Origin: Mesorhizobium erdmanii USDA 3471 | Lineage (GTDB): Bacteria; Pseudomonadota; Alphaproteobacteria; Rhizobiales; Rhizobiaceae | Direction of reading: 5' to 3' | Assembly: GCF_000472705.1 (NCBI RefSeq) | Contig: NZ_AXAE01000011.1 | Location: 62,001 to 126,000, forward strand | DNA: 64,000 nucleotides | Part shown: one piece after another, positions 19,062 through 27,664 of the stretch | Numbering within the stretch: position 1 is the stretch's first letter | Layout of the letters: each line of letters opens with the position of its first letter | Made by a program: the position numbers and the translations under genes | The notes under the pieces: generated by a model | Seen by the model: only the letters and a program-made list of their open reading frames with translations | What the model was told of the DNA's origin: nothing | The model's database searches: none

Positions 19062-19526
19062 ATGAGTGAAACAATCGAAAAGCGGCTAAGTGATCTCGGC
19101 GTGACGCTTCCTGTCGCCGCCGCACCCGCCGCCAACTACGTTCCCTACTGCCGGACCGGCAATTTGCTGTTCACCGCCGGGCAGTTGCCGCTCAAGGAAG
19201 GCAAGCTACAGGCGAGCGGCCTGCTCGGCCGCGATGTCGACACGGCAAGCGGCAAGGATGCGGCAAAATACTGCGCGATCAACATTCTGGCGCAGGCCAA
19301 GGCAGCAATCGGCGATCTCGAGAAGATTCGCCGCCTGGTGAAGATCACGGTTTTCGTCGCCTCGTCCGCCGACTTCGTCGAGCAGCATCTGGTTGCCAAC
19401 GGCGCCTCCGATTTCCTGGTCGCCGCCCTTGGCGAGCGCGGCAAGCACGCCCGTTCCGCCGTCGGCACCGCCTCCCTGCCGCTTAATGCCGCGGTGGAAA
19501 TCGAAGCGATCTTCGAAGTCGAATGA
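19062..19526 (+). CDS. RidA/YjgF-family protein
   Basis: Small trimeric protein of the Rid superfamily; RidA members hydrolyse reactive enamine/imine intermediates of PLP enzymes. The 154-residue protein has the YVPYCRTGNLLFTAGQLPL strand and HARSAVGTASLPLNAAVEIEAIF. The arginine in HARSAVG occupies the position of the catalytic Arg105 of RidA, so deaminase activity is possible. It resembles the longer YjgH/Rid2-7-like subgroups more than archetypal RidA. It is followed after 13 bases by a GDPD gene, likely one transcript. Confidence 0.9.
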   Translation: MSETIEKRLSDLGVTLPVAAAPAANYVPYCRTGNLLFTAGQLPLKEGKLQASGLLGRDVDTASGKDAAKYCAINILAQAKAAIGDLEKIRRLVKITVFVASSADFVEQHLVANGASDFLVAALGERGKHARSAVGTASLPLNAAVEIEAIFEVE

Positions 19527-19539
19527 GCGAAGGCCTGAT

Positions 19540-20268
19540 ATGACCGACCTTTCCTGGCTGACTGCCCGGCCCGTTGCCCATCGCGGCTTCCATGACATGA
19601 ACAGGACGCGCTGGGAAAACACCCTTTCCGCCTTCGCGGCCGCGGCCGAACGCGGCTACGCCATCGAATGCGACGTGCATCTGTCGTCGGACGGCGTTCC
19701 CATCATCATCCATGATGACGACCTGAAAAGACTGACCGGAGCGGACGGTTTCGTCTGGCAGCGCAGCGCGGCCGAACTGACCGCGCTCAAGGTTGGCGGC
19801 ACATCCGATCACGTGCCGACGCTTCAGGAAGCGCTCGACCTCGTCGACGGCCGCGTACCGATGGTCGTGGAACTCAAAGGGGTTCCCGGTCGCGACGAAG
19901 GCCTGGTGGCGCGCGTCGGCAAGATGCTCAAGCGCTACAAGGGCAAGGCGGCGGTCATGTCGTTCGATCACTGGCTGATCCGCGATTTCCCCAAACATGC
20001 GCCCGGCATCCCTGCTGGTCTGACCGCCTATGGCAAGGACCTGAAATTGATCGAAGCGCATTTTTCCATGTTGGCGCATGAGCTCTCCTTCACCTCCTAC
20101 GCCGCCGGCGACCTGCCGAATCCGTTCGTCAGCTTCGTGCGCGAAAAGCTCAAAATGCCAGTCATCACCTGGACCGTGCACGATCAGCCCGCGATCGACC
20201 TGACCTTCAAATATGCCGATCAGATGACGTTCGAAGGGTTCGAGCCCGATTTGGTCAAAGTCGCCTGA
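19540..20268 (+). CDS. glycerophosphodiester phosphodiesterase family protein
   Basis: Hydrolyses glycerophosphodiesters to glycerol 3-phosphate and an alcohol. The 242-residue protein has the GDPD TIM-barrel motifs: AHRGFHDMNR-(T)-RWENTLSAF, the metal/catalytic block IECDVHLSSDGVPIIIHDDDL, and ITWTVHDQ near the end. There is no signal peptide, so it is probably cytosolic. The ATG at 19540, with GAAGG at good spacing, starts at the conserved core; the open frame extending upstream runs antisensically through ridA and is not coding. Confidence 0.93.
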   Translation: MTDLSWLTARPVAHRGFHDMNRTRWENTLSAFAAAAERGYAIECDVHLSSDGVPIIIHDDDLKRLTGADGFVWQRSAAELTALKVGGTSDHVPTLQEALDLVDGRVPMVVELKGVPGRDEGLVARVGKMLKRYKGKAAVMSFDHWLIRDFPKHAPGIPAGLTAYGKDLKLIEAHFSMLAHELSFTSYAAGDLPNPFVSFVREKLKMPVITWTVHDQPAIDLTFKYADQMTFEGFEPDLVKVA

Positions 20269-20323
20269 GCGGGGTGTCTGAAACGTGACTTGTAGCGGCC
20301 CGGATGGAGCTTAAATAAGCCTC

Positions 20324-21550
20324 ATGGATCAGGGCGACGATGGCGACGGGCAAGCAGCAAATGCGGACTATTCGATCCGCATCGCCGCCGGTATTGGCGC
20401 GTTCACCGGAGATGAGTGGAATAGCTTTGCCGGGACCACGCGCGGTGATACGGAAAACGGCTATAACCCGCTCGTTTCATTCGCTTTCTTGAGCGCGCTG
20501 GAAGATTCCGGCTGCGCCGTTCGACGCACCGGTTGGCAAGGACATCATTTGCGGCTGGAGACTGCGCAAGGCAGGCTGCTGGGTGCCGTCCCCTGCTATC
20601 TCAAGTCGCACAGCCAGGGCGAATATGTGTTCGATCATGGCTGGTCGGATGCCTTCGAGCGCGCCGGTGGCCGCTATTACCCGAAACTCCAATGCGCCGT
20701 GCCGTTCACCCCCGTCACCGGCCCTCGCCTGCTGGTCGGCAAGAGCGAGGATCCAGATGCGGTGAAGGCCGGGCTGGCGGCCGGCCTCAAGATGGTGACC
20801 GACAAGCTCGGCGTGTCCTCGGCACATGTCACCTTCGCCCAGGAAAGCGACATCGCCACGCTGGAGGCCGCCGGTTTCCTGCATCGCACGGACCAGCAGT
20901 TTCATTTCTTCAACGAAGGCTTTTCGACCTATGACGACTTCCTCGCCACGCTTGCCTCACGCAAGCGCAAGGCGATGAAGAAGGAACGGCGCGAGGCGCT
21001 TGCCGACGGTATCTCGATCGACTGGCTGACCGGCAAGGACCTGACGGAAAAGGCCTGGGACGATTTCTTCGCTTTCTACATGGACACCGGCAGCCGCAAA
21101 TGGGGCCGCCCCTATCTGAACCGCCAATTCTTCTCGCTGATCGGCGAACGCATGGCGGACGACATCCTGCTGGTGATGGCCCGGCGCAACGGGCGCTACA
21201 TTGCCGGCGCCATCAATTTCATCGGCTCCGACGCGCTCTACGGCCGTAACTGGGGCTGCGTCGAGGATCACCCCTTCCTGCATTTCGAGGTCTGCTATCA
21301 CCAGGCCATCGACTTCGCCATCGAACGCAAGCTGAAGGTGGTCGAGGCGGGCGCGCAGGGAGAGCACAAGCTGGCGCGCGGCTACCGGCCGGTGACCATG
21401 CATTCCGCCCACTACATTTCGCATCCCGGCCTGCGCAACGCGGTGGCCGACTACCTCAACCGAGAGCGGCGCGAGGTCGAGCGCATGGGCGAATATCTGG
21501 AAGAGCATACCCCGTTCCGTAAGGATCTCGAGGACCAGGCCCCCGAGTAG
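20324..21550 (+). CDS. FemAB-like GNAT-fold protein (peptidogalycan biosynthesis family, PF04339)
   Basis: The 408-residue protein belongs to the FemAB-like group of double GNAT-fold proteins, which resemble aminoacyl- or acyltransferases acting on cell-wall precursors. Recognisable blocks are NGYNPLVSFAFLSALEDSG-like at residues 45-65, FDHGWSDAFERAGGRYYPKLQ, FYMDTGSRKWGRPYLNRQFF and AGAQGEHKLARGYRP. No signal peptide or membrane segment is seen, so it is likely cytosolic. Its exact substrate is unknown. It stands between the GDPD and HIT genes on the same strand. Confidence 0.85.
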   Translation: MDQGDDGDGQAANADYSIRIAAGIGAFTGDEWNSFAGTTRGDTENGYNPLVSFAFLSALEDSGCAVRRTGWQGHHLRLETAQGRLLGAVPCYLKSHSQGEYVFDHGWSDAFERAGGRYYPKLQCAVPFTPVTGPRLLVGKSEDPDAVKAGLAAGLKMVTDKLGVSSAHVTFAQESDIATLEAAGFLHRTDQQFHFFNEGFSTYDDFLATLASRKRKAMKKERREALADGISIDWLTGKDLTEKAWDDFFAFYMDTGSRKWGRPYLNRQFFSLIGERMADDILLVMARRNGRYIAGAINFIGSDALYGRNWGCVEDHPFLHFEVCYHQAIDFAIERKLKVVEAGAQGEHKLARGYRPVTMHSAHYISHPGLRNAVADYLNRERREVERMGEYLEEHTPFRKDLEDQAPE

Positions 21551-21622
21551 GTTCCGCCGCGCCTTGCCGCCCACGCGAGCCTTCGCTAAACCGGGCACTG
21601 AGCACAAACGGAGCCTACCGCC

Positions 21623-22051
21623 ATGGCCGAAGCTTACGACCCCGGCAACATCTTCGCCAAAATTCTGCGCGGCGAAATTCCCTCTCATCGTGTCTATGAG
21701 GACGAGGCCGTCGTCGCCTTCATGGATGTGATGCCGCAAGGCACCGGCCACACTCTGGTGGTGCCGAAGGCGCCGTCGCGCAATATGCTCGATGCTGATC
21801 CGGCAACCCTCGGCGCTTTGTTCGCGGTCGTGCAGAAGGTGGCGGTGGCGGTGAAAAAGGCCTTCGACGCCGATGGCCTCACGCTGATGCAGTTCAACGA
21901 GCAGGCCTCGGGCCAGACCGTGTACCACCTGCATGTTCACGTCATCCCACGCTTCGAGGGTGTGCCGCTCAAGCCGCATTCCGGGCAGATGGAGAAACCG
22001 GAAGTTCTGGCTGAACACGCCGGCAAGATCCGAGCGGCTCTGGCGGGCTGA
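21623..22051 (+). CDS. HIT-family hydrolase
   Basis: Histidine-triad nucleotide-binding protein of the Hint branch (142 residues), probably hydrolysing adenosine phosphoramidates or related nucleotides. The active site YHLHVHVIPR (His-x-His-x-His) lies near residue 110, and the N-terminal block NIFAKILRGEIPSHRVYED is typical. It is convergent with azlD, 12 bases apart. Confidence 0.96.
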   Translation: MAEAYDPGNIFAKILRGEIPSHRVYEDEAVVAFMDVMPQGTGHTLVVPKAPSRNMLDADPATLGALFAVVQKVAVAVKKAFDADGLTLMQFNEQASGQTVYHLHVHVIPRFEGVPLKPHSGQMEKPEVLAEHAGKIRAALAG

Positions 22052-22063
22052 CGGGGCGAGCAC

Positions 22064-22414
22064 TCAAAAGTTCAGATAAAGCCCGGCCAGTAGCAGAAAC
22101 TCGGCCGTGGCAATGCCGACGACCATGCGCTTTCCCGACGCCAGATAGGCGACGAAGCCCAGGGCCACCGCCACTATCCTCAAGGCAAGCGGCGTATGCG
22201 CAAGCGCACCGCCCGGAAAGACAATCAAGTTGCCGATGACGGCGGCGACAAGCGCGGTTGCCATGGTGCGAACCAGCACCAACAGGTCTGAATTTTCAGA
22301 AAGCTTCCCGCCGAGATAGACACCCAGGAAGCGCCAGATATCGGTCGCGGCGAAACCGGCAAGGAGAATGAACAGGTATGGCCACCACCAGGCGCCGTTG
22401 GAAAAGTAACTCAC
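22064..22414 (-). CDS. azlD: AzlD-type branched-chain amino acid exporter subunit
   Basis: Small inner-membrane partner of AzlC in amino-acid efflux. About 116 residues with four hydrophobic segments, ending LLLAGLYLNF. The preferred start is a GTG at 22414 that overlaps the azlC stop (GTGA) and begins VSYFSNGAWWWPYLF. An ATG at 22438 would add eight residues and cannot be excluded. Confidence 0.88.
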   Translation of the reverse strand: MSYFSNGAWWWPYLFILLAGFAATDIWRFLGVYLGGKLSENSDLLVLVRTMATALVAAVIGNLIVFPGGALAHTPLALRIVAVALGFVAYLASGKRMVVGIATAEFLLLAGLYLNF

Positions 22415-23148
22415 GCCGTGCGCGCCTTGCGCCGCCATAAGTGCCAGCCATAGGCGGCGATGCCACCGACAAGTCCGGCGGCCAGCAAGTCGATTCGCGG
22501 CACCAAGATGTGGAAGACCGGCCCGAGGACGAGGCCCAGGACCATTGCCACATGCCCTACCCGTTCGCGCGCGGAACCCCACAACGAGGTCAGGAAATAC
22601 ATCGGCGTCAACATCAGCAACGCCGCTGAAACGGCGGACGGCAGCGTATCCGCCACCGCATAGACGATCGTCACGACGATGATGTTCGTGGTCACCAACA
22701 TTGCGCCAAGGCCGGCATAGTAAGTCGTACGCATGCGAGGCGGAACGCACTTCAGGCGCTCCATGGCCAGCACCCAGGACGTCACAGCCACGAAATGCGC
22801 GAGGAGATAGAGCACATGCTGCCGGGTTGTCCTGGTGCGCATCTCGGGCACTAGCACCATCACCATCGGCATCAGACGGATTGCGGACAATGTGACGGCC
22901 AACATCGCCGCAGGCAGCGCCGCCCCCGATGTGACCGCGCCCACCAGCACCACCATCGATGGCAGCGCCCACACCGTCCCGGTCATGAAAGCGGCCTGTG
23001 TCGCTGTGACCCCGGCGTCTTTCGCCAGGGCGGCGAAGCCAATGAACGAGCTGATGAGTATCAGGCCAGGGAGGGAAAAGGCTGCTCCGACACCACGCAG
23101 GAACCAGGTGGAACGAGGCACTGTGGAGTCCGGGGGCCAAGTCGACAT
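22411..23148 (-). CDS. azlC: AzlC-type branched-chain amino acid permease subunit
   Basis: Large subunit of the AzlCD exporter (LIV-E family). The product has about 245 residues with seven or eight membrane segments, and includes the family motif PGLILISSFIGFAALAKDAG near residue 25. The ATG at 23148 fits the family length; an ATG at 23199 would add 17 residues. The substrate (branched-chain amino acids) is inferred from family. Confidence 0.92.
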   Translation of the reverse strand: MSTWPPDSTVPRSTWFLRGVGAAFSLPGLILISSFIGFAALAKDAGVTATQAAFMTGTVWALPSMVVLVGAVTSGAALPAAMLAVTLSAIRLMPMVMVLVPEMRTRTTRQHVLYLLAHFVAVTSWVLAMERLKCVPPRMRTTYYAGLGAMLVTTNIIVVTIVYAVADTLPSAVSAALLMLTPMYFLTSLWGSARERVGHVAMVLGLVLGPVFHILVPRIDLLAAGLVGGIAAYGWHLWRRKARTA

Positions 23149-23280
23149 GTGCCGGCCACGGGATGCGACCGCACCGAAAGTCGCGTATGGTCTTTCCATT
23201 GATCCAGGAAGGAAGTCGGCCCCTTCCGGTCTGGTCGAAGGTGCGACAAGCAAGTTAGCGCGGCGCTGGGGAACTGGCCT

Positions 23281-23910
23281 CTACTGTCCGCCAATCGGCA
23301 ATTGCGCCAAGGTCTGGAACGCCGATGGCTGCGGTGCGCCGGTGAGACGCCGCTCGATTGCTCCGGCGCAGTCCTGCGGGCTCAACAGCGACGTATCGAC
23401 ATTGAGGTCGTAGGTGCCGGGTTTGTGCACTTCTTCCTGCCACAGGCGGACGGGTGAAGGCACGGGGTCACCAGGCGAGGCGATGACGTAGGCCCTGCCC
23501 GGCTCGCTGGCTGCGCGCCGTTCCATGATAACCTCGATCGGACAGCGAACGCCAACAAACAGGACCGGCAGGCCGGCAAGCCGTCGCGCGCAATCCGCCA
23601 GGATACCGAGCGGCTTCGAATAGGCATCGTGATGCCCGACATCCGTCACGACATTCAGCCCGAGGCGGCTATGAGCCGCGATCGACTCGTAGAGCGCGGC
23701 ATAGAAATGCCGCACGAAATCTTCGAGATCGGGTCGTTCGCCACCAGGACGCAATCCTATTCCCGGGCGAAGTCGCGGCGGCGTAATCTGCTCATAGCTG
23801 TCGACGCCCAAATTCATCCATGCGCCGTCGAAGCTTTCCTGAATGGCTCGGGCGATGCTCGATTTTCCTGACCGCGGCGCGCCGTTAAGGATGATGATCT
23901 GACCAGCCAT
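23281..23910 (-). CDS. chloramphenicol-phosphotransferase-like P-loop kinase
   Basis: A 209-residue P-loop protein of the CPT-like group. It has Walker A GAPRSGKS (residues 10-17), MNLGVDSYEQITP after it, and VLFVGVRCPIEVIMERR, matching the order in Streptomyces chloramphenicol 3-O-phosphotransferase. In rhizobia such genes more likely phosphorylate an unknown small metabolite; resistance is not implied. The function is unresolved. It lies alone between azlC and the clpA terminator. Confidence 0.75.
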   Translation of the reverse strand: MAGQIIILNGAPRSGKSSIARAIQESFDGAWMNLGVDSYEQITPPRLRPGIGLRPGGERPDLEDFVRHFYAALYESIAAHSRLGLNVVTDVGHHDAYSKPLGILADCARRLAGLPVLFVGVRCPIEVIMERRAASEPGRAYVIASPGDPVPSPVRLWQEEVHKPGTYDLNVDTSLLSPQDCAGAIERRLTGAPQPSAFQTLAQLPIGGQ

Positions 23911-23926
23911 GCGCCACCTCCCAATG

Positions 23927-23949
23927 AAAAAAGCCCCGTTTCCGGGGCT
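23927..23949 (-). terminator. clpA rho-independent terminator
   Basis: AGCCCCG and CGGGGCT form a perfect 7-bp stem with a 4-base loop. On the minus strand it is followed directly by a run of six T, 20 bases after the clpA stop. Confidence 0.85.
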
Positions 23950-23969
23950 CTTCTCGATTTTCGCCAGGC

Positions 23970-26438
23970 TCAGCCCTTGCGGGGCAGTTGCGGCACAAGG
24001 CTGCGCTTGCCGCCATCCTTGCCCTTGGGCTCTGGCTTCTGCGCCACGAGCTTCTTGGCAGCGGGCTTCTTGGCCACGGCCTTTCGCGGCTTGGGCGCGT
24101 CTTCCGGCTCTTCCTTCTTCGGCGTCACCGGCGCCTCGTCGGCCAGCGATTCGAGCTTCAGGCCGGTCTCGCCGGTTTCCTTCTTCTCGACGGTGACGCG
24201 CACCGTGCCGCCCTTCTTGAGCTTGCCGAACAGCACCTCGTCGGCCAGCGGCTTCTTGATGTGCTCCTGGATCACGCGGCCGAGCGGCCGCGCGCCCATG
24301 CGCTCGTCATAGCCCTTGTCGGCGAGCCAGGCGATCGCTTCCGGCGACAGGTCGAATGTCACACCACGCTCGGAGAGCTGCGCCTCGAGCTGCATGACGA
24401 ACTTCTGCACCACCTGATGGATGACCGGCACCGGCAGCGAGCCGAACGGGATGATCGCATCGAGACGGTTGCGGAATTCCGGCGTGAACAGCCGGTTGAT
24501 CGCCTCGACATCGTCGCCTTCACGCTTGGTCGAACCGAAACCGATCGCCGCGCGCTGCGCATCGGATGCGCCCGCATTGGTGGTCATGATCAGGATGACG
24601 TTGCGGAAGTCGATCTGCTTGCCGTTGTGGTCGGTCAGCTTGCCGTGGTCCATCACCTGCAACAGGATGTTGAACAGGTCCGGATGCGCCTTCTCGACCT
24701 CGTCCAGCAACAGCACGCAGTGCGGATGCTGGTCGACACCGTCGGTCAACAGGCCACCCTGGTCGAAGCCGACATAGCCGGGAGGCGCGCCGATCAACCG
24801 GGAGACGGTGTGGCGTTCCATATATTCCGACATGTCGAAGCGGATCAGTTCGACACCGAGCGAGGCGGCGAGTTGCTTTGCCACTTCGGTCTTGCCGACG
24901 CCGGTTGGCCCTGAGAACAAATACGAGCCGATCGGCTTCTCCGGTTCGCGCAGGCCGGCACGTGCCAGCTTGATCGCCGAGGTCAGCGCGGTGATGGCGG
25001 TGTCCTGGCCATAGACGACGCGCTTCAGCTCGATGTCGAGGCCCTGCAGCACCTTCTCGTCATCGGCCGAAACCGTCTTCGGCGGAATGCGCGCCATGGT
25101 GGCGATCGTCGCTTCGATCTCCTTGATGCCGATGGTCTTCTTGCGCTTGGCTTCCGGCACCAGCATCTGCGAGGCGCCGGTCTCGTCGATCACGTCGATC
25201 GCCTTGTCCGGCAGCTTGCGGTCGTTGATGTAGCGGGCCGACAGTTCCACCGAAGCCTTGATCGCCTCGTTGGTGAACTTGACCTTGTGGAATTCCTCAT
25301 AATAGGGCTTGAGGCCCTTCATGATCTCGATGGCGTCCTCGATGGTCGGCTCGTTGACGTCGATCTTCTGGAAGCGCCGCACCAGAGCGCGGTCCTTCTC
25401 GAAGAACTGGCGAAATTCCTTGTAGGTGGTCGAGCCGATGCAACGGATCGCACCCGAAGACAGCGCCGGCTTCAACAGGTTCGACGCATCCATGGCGCCG
25501 CCCGACGTGGCACCCGCTCCAATCACGGTGTGGATCTCGTCGATGAACAGCACGGCACCAGGGTAGTCCTCGAGTTCCTTGACGACCTGCTTCAGCCGTT
25601 CCTCGAAATCGCCGCGGTAGCGCGTGCCGGCCAGCAGCGTGCCCATGTCGAGCGCGAAGATGGTGGCGTTGAGCAGCACCTCGGGAACGTCGCCCTCGAC
25701 GATGCGCTTGGCCAGACCTTCGGCGATCGCTGTCTTGCCGACGCCGGGGTCGCCGACATAGAGCGGATTGTTCTTGGAGCGGCGGCACAGCACCTGGATG
25801 GTGCGGTTGATCTCGCTCTCGCGACCGATCAGCGGGTCGATCTTGCCGGCCTTGGCCTTGTTGTTGAGGTTGACGCAATAAGCAGTCAGCGCATCCTGCT
25901 GCTGCTTCTTCTTGCCGCCTTCCTCTTGCGGCTCGGCGCCGTTCTGGCCGCCCTGCTCATCGTCGGCGCCACGCGGCGAGCGCGTCTCCGATGCACCGGG
26001 ACGCTTGGCGATGCCGTGCGAAATGTAGTTGACCGCGTCATAACGGGTCATCTGCTGTTCCTGCAGGAAATAGGCGGCGTGGCTTTCGCGCTCGGCGAAG
26101 ATCGCGACGAGCACGTTGGCGCCCGACACTTCCTCGCGGCCGGAAGACTGCACATGGATCACCGCGCGCTGGATGACGCGCTGGAAGCCGGCGGTCGGCT
26201 TGGAATCCTCGTCGTAGCCGGTGACCAGGTTGTCGAGCTCGGTGTCGATATAGGTGAGAACAGTGTGCTTCAGCTCGTCGAGATCGACGTTGCAGGCGCG
26301 CATGACGGCGGCGGCCTCGGTGTCATCGATCAACGCAAGTAGCAGATGTTCAAGGGTTGCGTATTCATGGTGCCGCTCATTGGCGAGCGTCAGCGCCTGG
26401 TGAAGCGCCTTTTCCAGGCCTTGGGAGAAAGCCGGCAT
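23970..26438 (-). CDS. clpA: ATP-dependent Clp protease ATP-binding subunit ClpA
   Basis: AAA+ unfoldase that feeds substrates to ClpP. The 822-residue protein has the Clp N-domain repeats (about 1-150), D1 with Walker A GDPGVGKT, and D2 with Walker A GPTGVGKT and the YEIGGLL-like VGFDQGGLL region. It ends in an unusual Lys/Ala/Pro-rich tail of about 50 residues (from about 774). It begins 6 bases after clpS, so adaptor and unfoldase are co-expressed. Confidence 0.97.
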   Translation of the reverse strand: MPAFSQGLEKALHQALTLANERHHEYATLEHLLLALIDDTEAAAVMRACNVDLDELKHTVLTYIDTELDNLVTGYDEDSKPTAGFQRVIQRAVIHVQSSGREEVSGANVLVAIFAERESHAAYFLQEQQMTRYDAVNYISHGIAKRPGASETRSPRGADDEQGGQNGAEPQEEGGKKKQQQDALTAYCVNLNNKAKAGKIDPLIGRESEINRTIQVLCRRSKNNPLYVGDPGVGKTAIAEGLAKRIVEGDVPEVLLNATIFALDMGTLLAGTRYRGDFEERLKQVVKELEDYPGAVLFIDEIHTVIGAGATSGGAMDASNLLKPALSSGAIRCIGSTTYKEFRQFFEKDRALVRRFQKIDVNEPTIEDAIEIMKGLKPYYEEFHKVKFTNEAIKASVELSARYINDRKLPDKAIDVIDETGASQMLVPEAKRKKTIGIKEIEATIATMARIPPKTVSADDEKVLQGLDIELKRVVYGQDTAITALTSAIKLARAGLREPEKPIGSYLFSGPTGVGKTEVAKQLAASLGVELIRFDMSEYMERHTVSRLIGAPPGYVGFDQGGLLTDGVDQHPHCVLLLDEVEKAHPDLFNILLQVMDHGKLTDHNGKQIDFRNVILIMTTNAGASDAQRAAIGFGSTKREGDDVEAINRLFTPEFRNRLDAIIPFGSLPVPVIHQVVQKFVMQLEAQLSERGVTFDLSPEAIAWLADKGYDERMGARPLGRVIQEHIKKPLADEVLFGKLKKGGTVRVTVEKKETGETGLKLESLADEAPVTPKKEEPEDAPKPRKAVAKKPAAKKLVAQKPEPKGKDGGKRSLVPQLPRKG

Positions 26439-26444
26439 GTTACC

Positions 26445-26774
26445 TCACTTCTTCTCCATCACGCATTGCAGCGGATGCTGATTCTGTCGGGCGAAATCCA
26501 TGACCTGAGACACTTTGGTCTCGGCCACCTCGAATGTATAGACCCCGCACTCGCCCACTCCATGATTGTGAACATGAAGCATGATGCGTGTGGCGGCTTC
26601 GCGGTCCTTCTGGAAAAAACGCTCCAGCACGTGAACCACGAACTCCATCGGAGTGTAGTCGTCGTTGAGGATGAGGACCCGATAAAGGCTGGGCTTCTTG
26701 GTCTTGGTTTTGGTGCGCGTGATGACGGCCGTACCGCGGCCGGCCTCATTGCCGTCGCCGCTGCCGTTTTGCAT
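26445..26774 (-). CDS. clpS: ClpS adaptor of N-end rule degradation
   Basis: Binds N-degrons and delivers substrates to ClpA. The protein has about 109 residues with a flexible, basic N-terminal extension followed by the core [20 protein letters not shown] and [23 protein letters not shown]. The Asp pair and His residues of the N-degron pocket are present. The ATG at 26774 is selected although an upstream frame is open; the Shine-Dalgarno is weak, so the start could be earlier. Confidence 0.95.
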   Translation of the reverse strand: MQNGSGDGNEAGRGTAVITRTKTKTKKPSLYRVLILNDDYTPMEFVVHVLERFFQKDREAATRIMLHVHNHGVGECGVYTFEVAETKVSQVMDFARQNQHPLQCVMEKK

Positions 26775-26974
26775 CCGCGCCACTTGTCTCGTGGCAGTCA
26801 AACCGATCGTCACGTAATCCTGCCTCTTTCGAATCCCCATGCGAGTTCGACATGTAGGTGTTCGATGGACGATTTTAAGCCCTTCTGGTTAGCTGACAAT
26901 ATGGCTAGGTGACCAACTTGGCTGTTTTTCGCAATCGTGAAGGCCCACGTCTCCTCAGAGCGGAAATCGACATG

Positions 26975-27004
26975 AAAAAACCCGGCCGCGCTGCCGCGAC
27001 CGGG
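26975..27004 (-). terminator. phasin gene terminator
   Basis: CCCGGCCGCG (26981-26990) pairs with CGCGACCGGG (26995-27004), including one G-U wobble, and the minus-strand transcript then runs into six T (26975-26980). It lies 46 bases after the phaP stop. The rest of 26775-27050 shows no gene. Confidence 0.85.
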
Positions 27005-27050
27005 TCCTGTCCCGGGCCCAAAGGGCCGGATCTGAAACTGTAGAGCGAAA

Positions 27051-27380
27051 TTACTTCGCCTTGGCAACGATCGATTCGAACGGCTTGTAGGCTTCCTTGG
27101 CGAGTTCGGCATAGAGGTCGCCAATCTTGGTGGCCTCGGCGACGAAAGCCTCGTAGGACTGCTTGGCATAGTCTGTCTGGATCTCGATCGCCTTGTCCAG
27201 CGACTTGGCCGAGAACAGCTTCTCGACAGCGGCGCTGCCCGCTTCGAAGCTCTTCTTGGTGTACTCGCCGGCCTCGGTGGCGATTGCCTGGGCGCCCTTG
27301 GACAGCGAAGCGAAGCTCTTCAATCCGGTGTCGGCGAATTCCTTGCCGTATTTGCTGAAGTCCTCATAGGTCTGGGTCAT
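27051..27380 (-). CDS. phaP: phasin, polyhydroxyalkanoate granule protein
   Basis: Coats PHB granules and affects their size and number. The 109-residue protein is helical and amphipathic, matching the Phasin_2 pattern: TYEDFSKYGKEFADTGLKSFASLSKGAQAIATEAGEYTKKSFE, then the SLDKAIEIQTDYAKQSYEAF heptad region and the PFESIVAKAK end. AAGGGA lies at good spacing before the ATG. It is controlled by a promoter with operator-like palindromes. Confidence 0.93.
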   Translation of the reverse strand: MTQTYEDFSKYGKEFADTGLKSFASLSKGAQAIATEAGEYTKKSFEAGSAAVEKLFSAKSLDKAIEIQTDYAKQSYEAFVAEATKIGDLYAELAKEAYKPFESIVAKAK

Positions 27381-27427
27381 TTCACGATTCCCTTGACGGT
27401 TGAGGCGTCCTTCTTCGGGGCGCCTTT

Positions 27428-27438
27428 GTGCAATGCAC
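27428..27438. promoter_or_regulatory. PhaR-like operator 2 (over phaP start site)
   Basis: GTGCAATGCAC is an inverted repeat with TGC-N3-GCA core, located at the predicted transcription start of phaP and centred 22 bp from operator 1. PhaR repressors are reported to recognise TGC/GCA-type sites. Confidence 0.55.
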
Positions 27439-27441
27439 CTC

Positions 27442-27469
27442 AATATATTGTGCGCCGCACAAAAGTCAA
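27442..27469 (-). promoter_or_regulatory. phaP promoter
   Basis: On the minus strand TTGACT (27464-27469) and TATATT (27442-27447) are separated by exactly 16 bases. The spacer is filled by a perfect palindrome, so a bound repressor would exclude RNA polymerase. Confidence 0.75.
27448..27462. promoter_or_regulatory. PhaR-like operator 1 (within phaP promoter spacer)
   Basis: TTGTGCGCCGCACAA is a 15-bp near-perfect palindrome with 7-bp arms and a TGC-N3-GCA core, occupying the -35/-10 spacer. Its presence at a phasin gene suggests PhaR, whose gene is not in this window. Confidence 0.6.
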
Positions 27470-27664
27470 TATTCGCCGCGGCGCGGAGCCCGCCTGCGCA
27501 GGCAATGGCTAAAAATCAAATAAAGTGAGTTTCAAGCACGAAGAAAATGGTGAACGCGGCGGTTACCATAAACGGATTGGTAACGCTGCCCGTCTAGCGT
27601 GGCTGGAAGTGAGGCAGGACCCTTTGCCGCCTCCAACGCAACGAAGAATCCAAGGGTAATATCA

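Noticed and set aside
25287..26342. 351-codon plus-strand frame opposite clpA
   Set aside because: Antisense to conserved clpA; no start signal.
27492..27503. GCCTGCGCAGGC palindrome upstream of phaP as a third PhaR operator
   Set aside because: It lacks the TGC-N3-GCA spacing and lies away from the promoter.
27562..27584. GTTACC...GGTAAC inverted repeat upstream of the carboxypeptidase
   Set aside because: Only 6-bp arms; no known regulator to support it.
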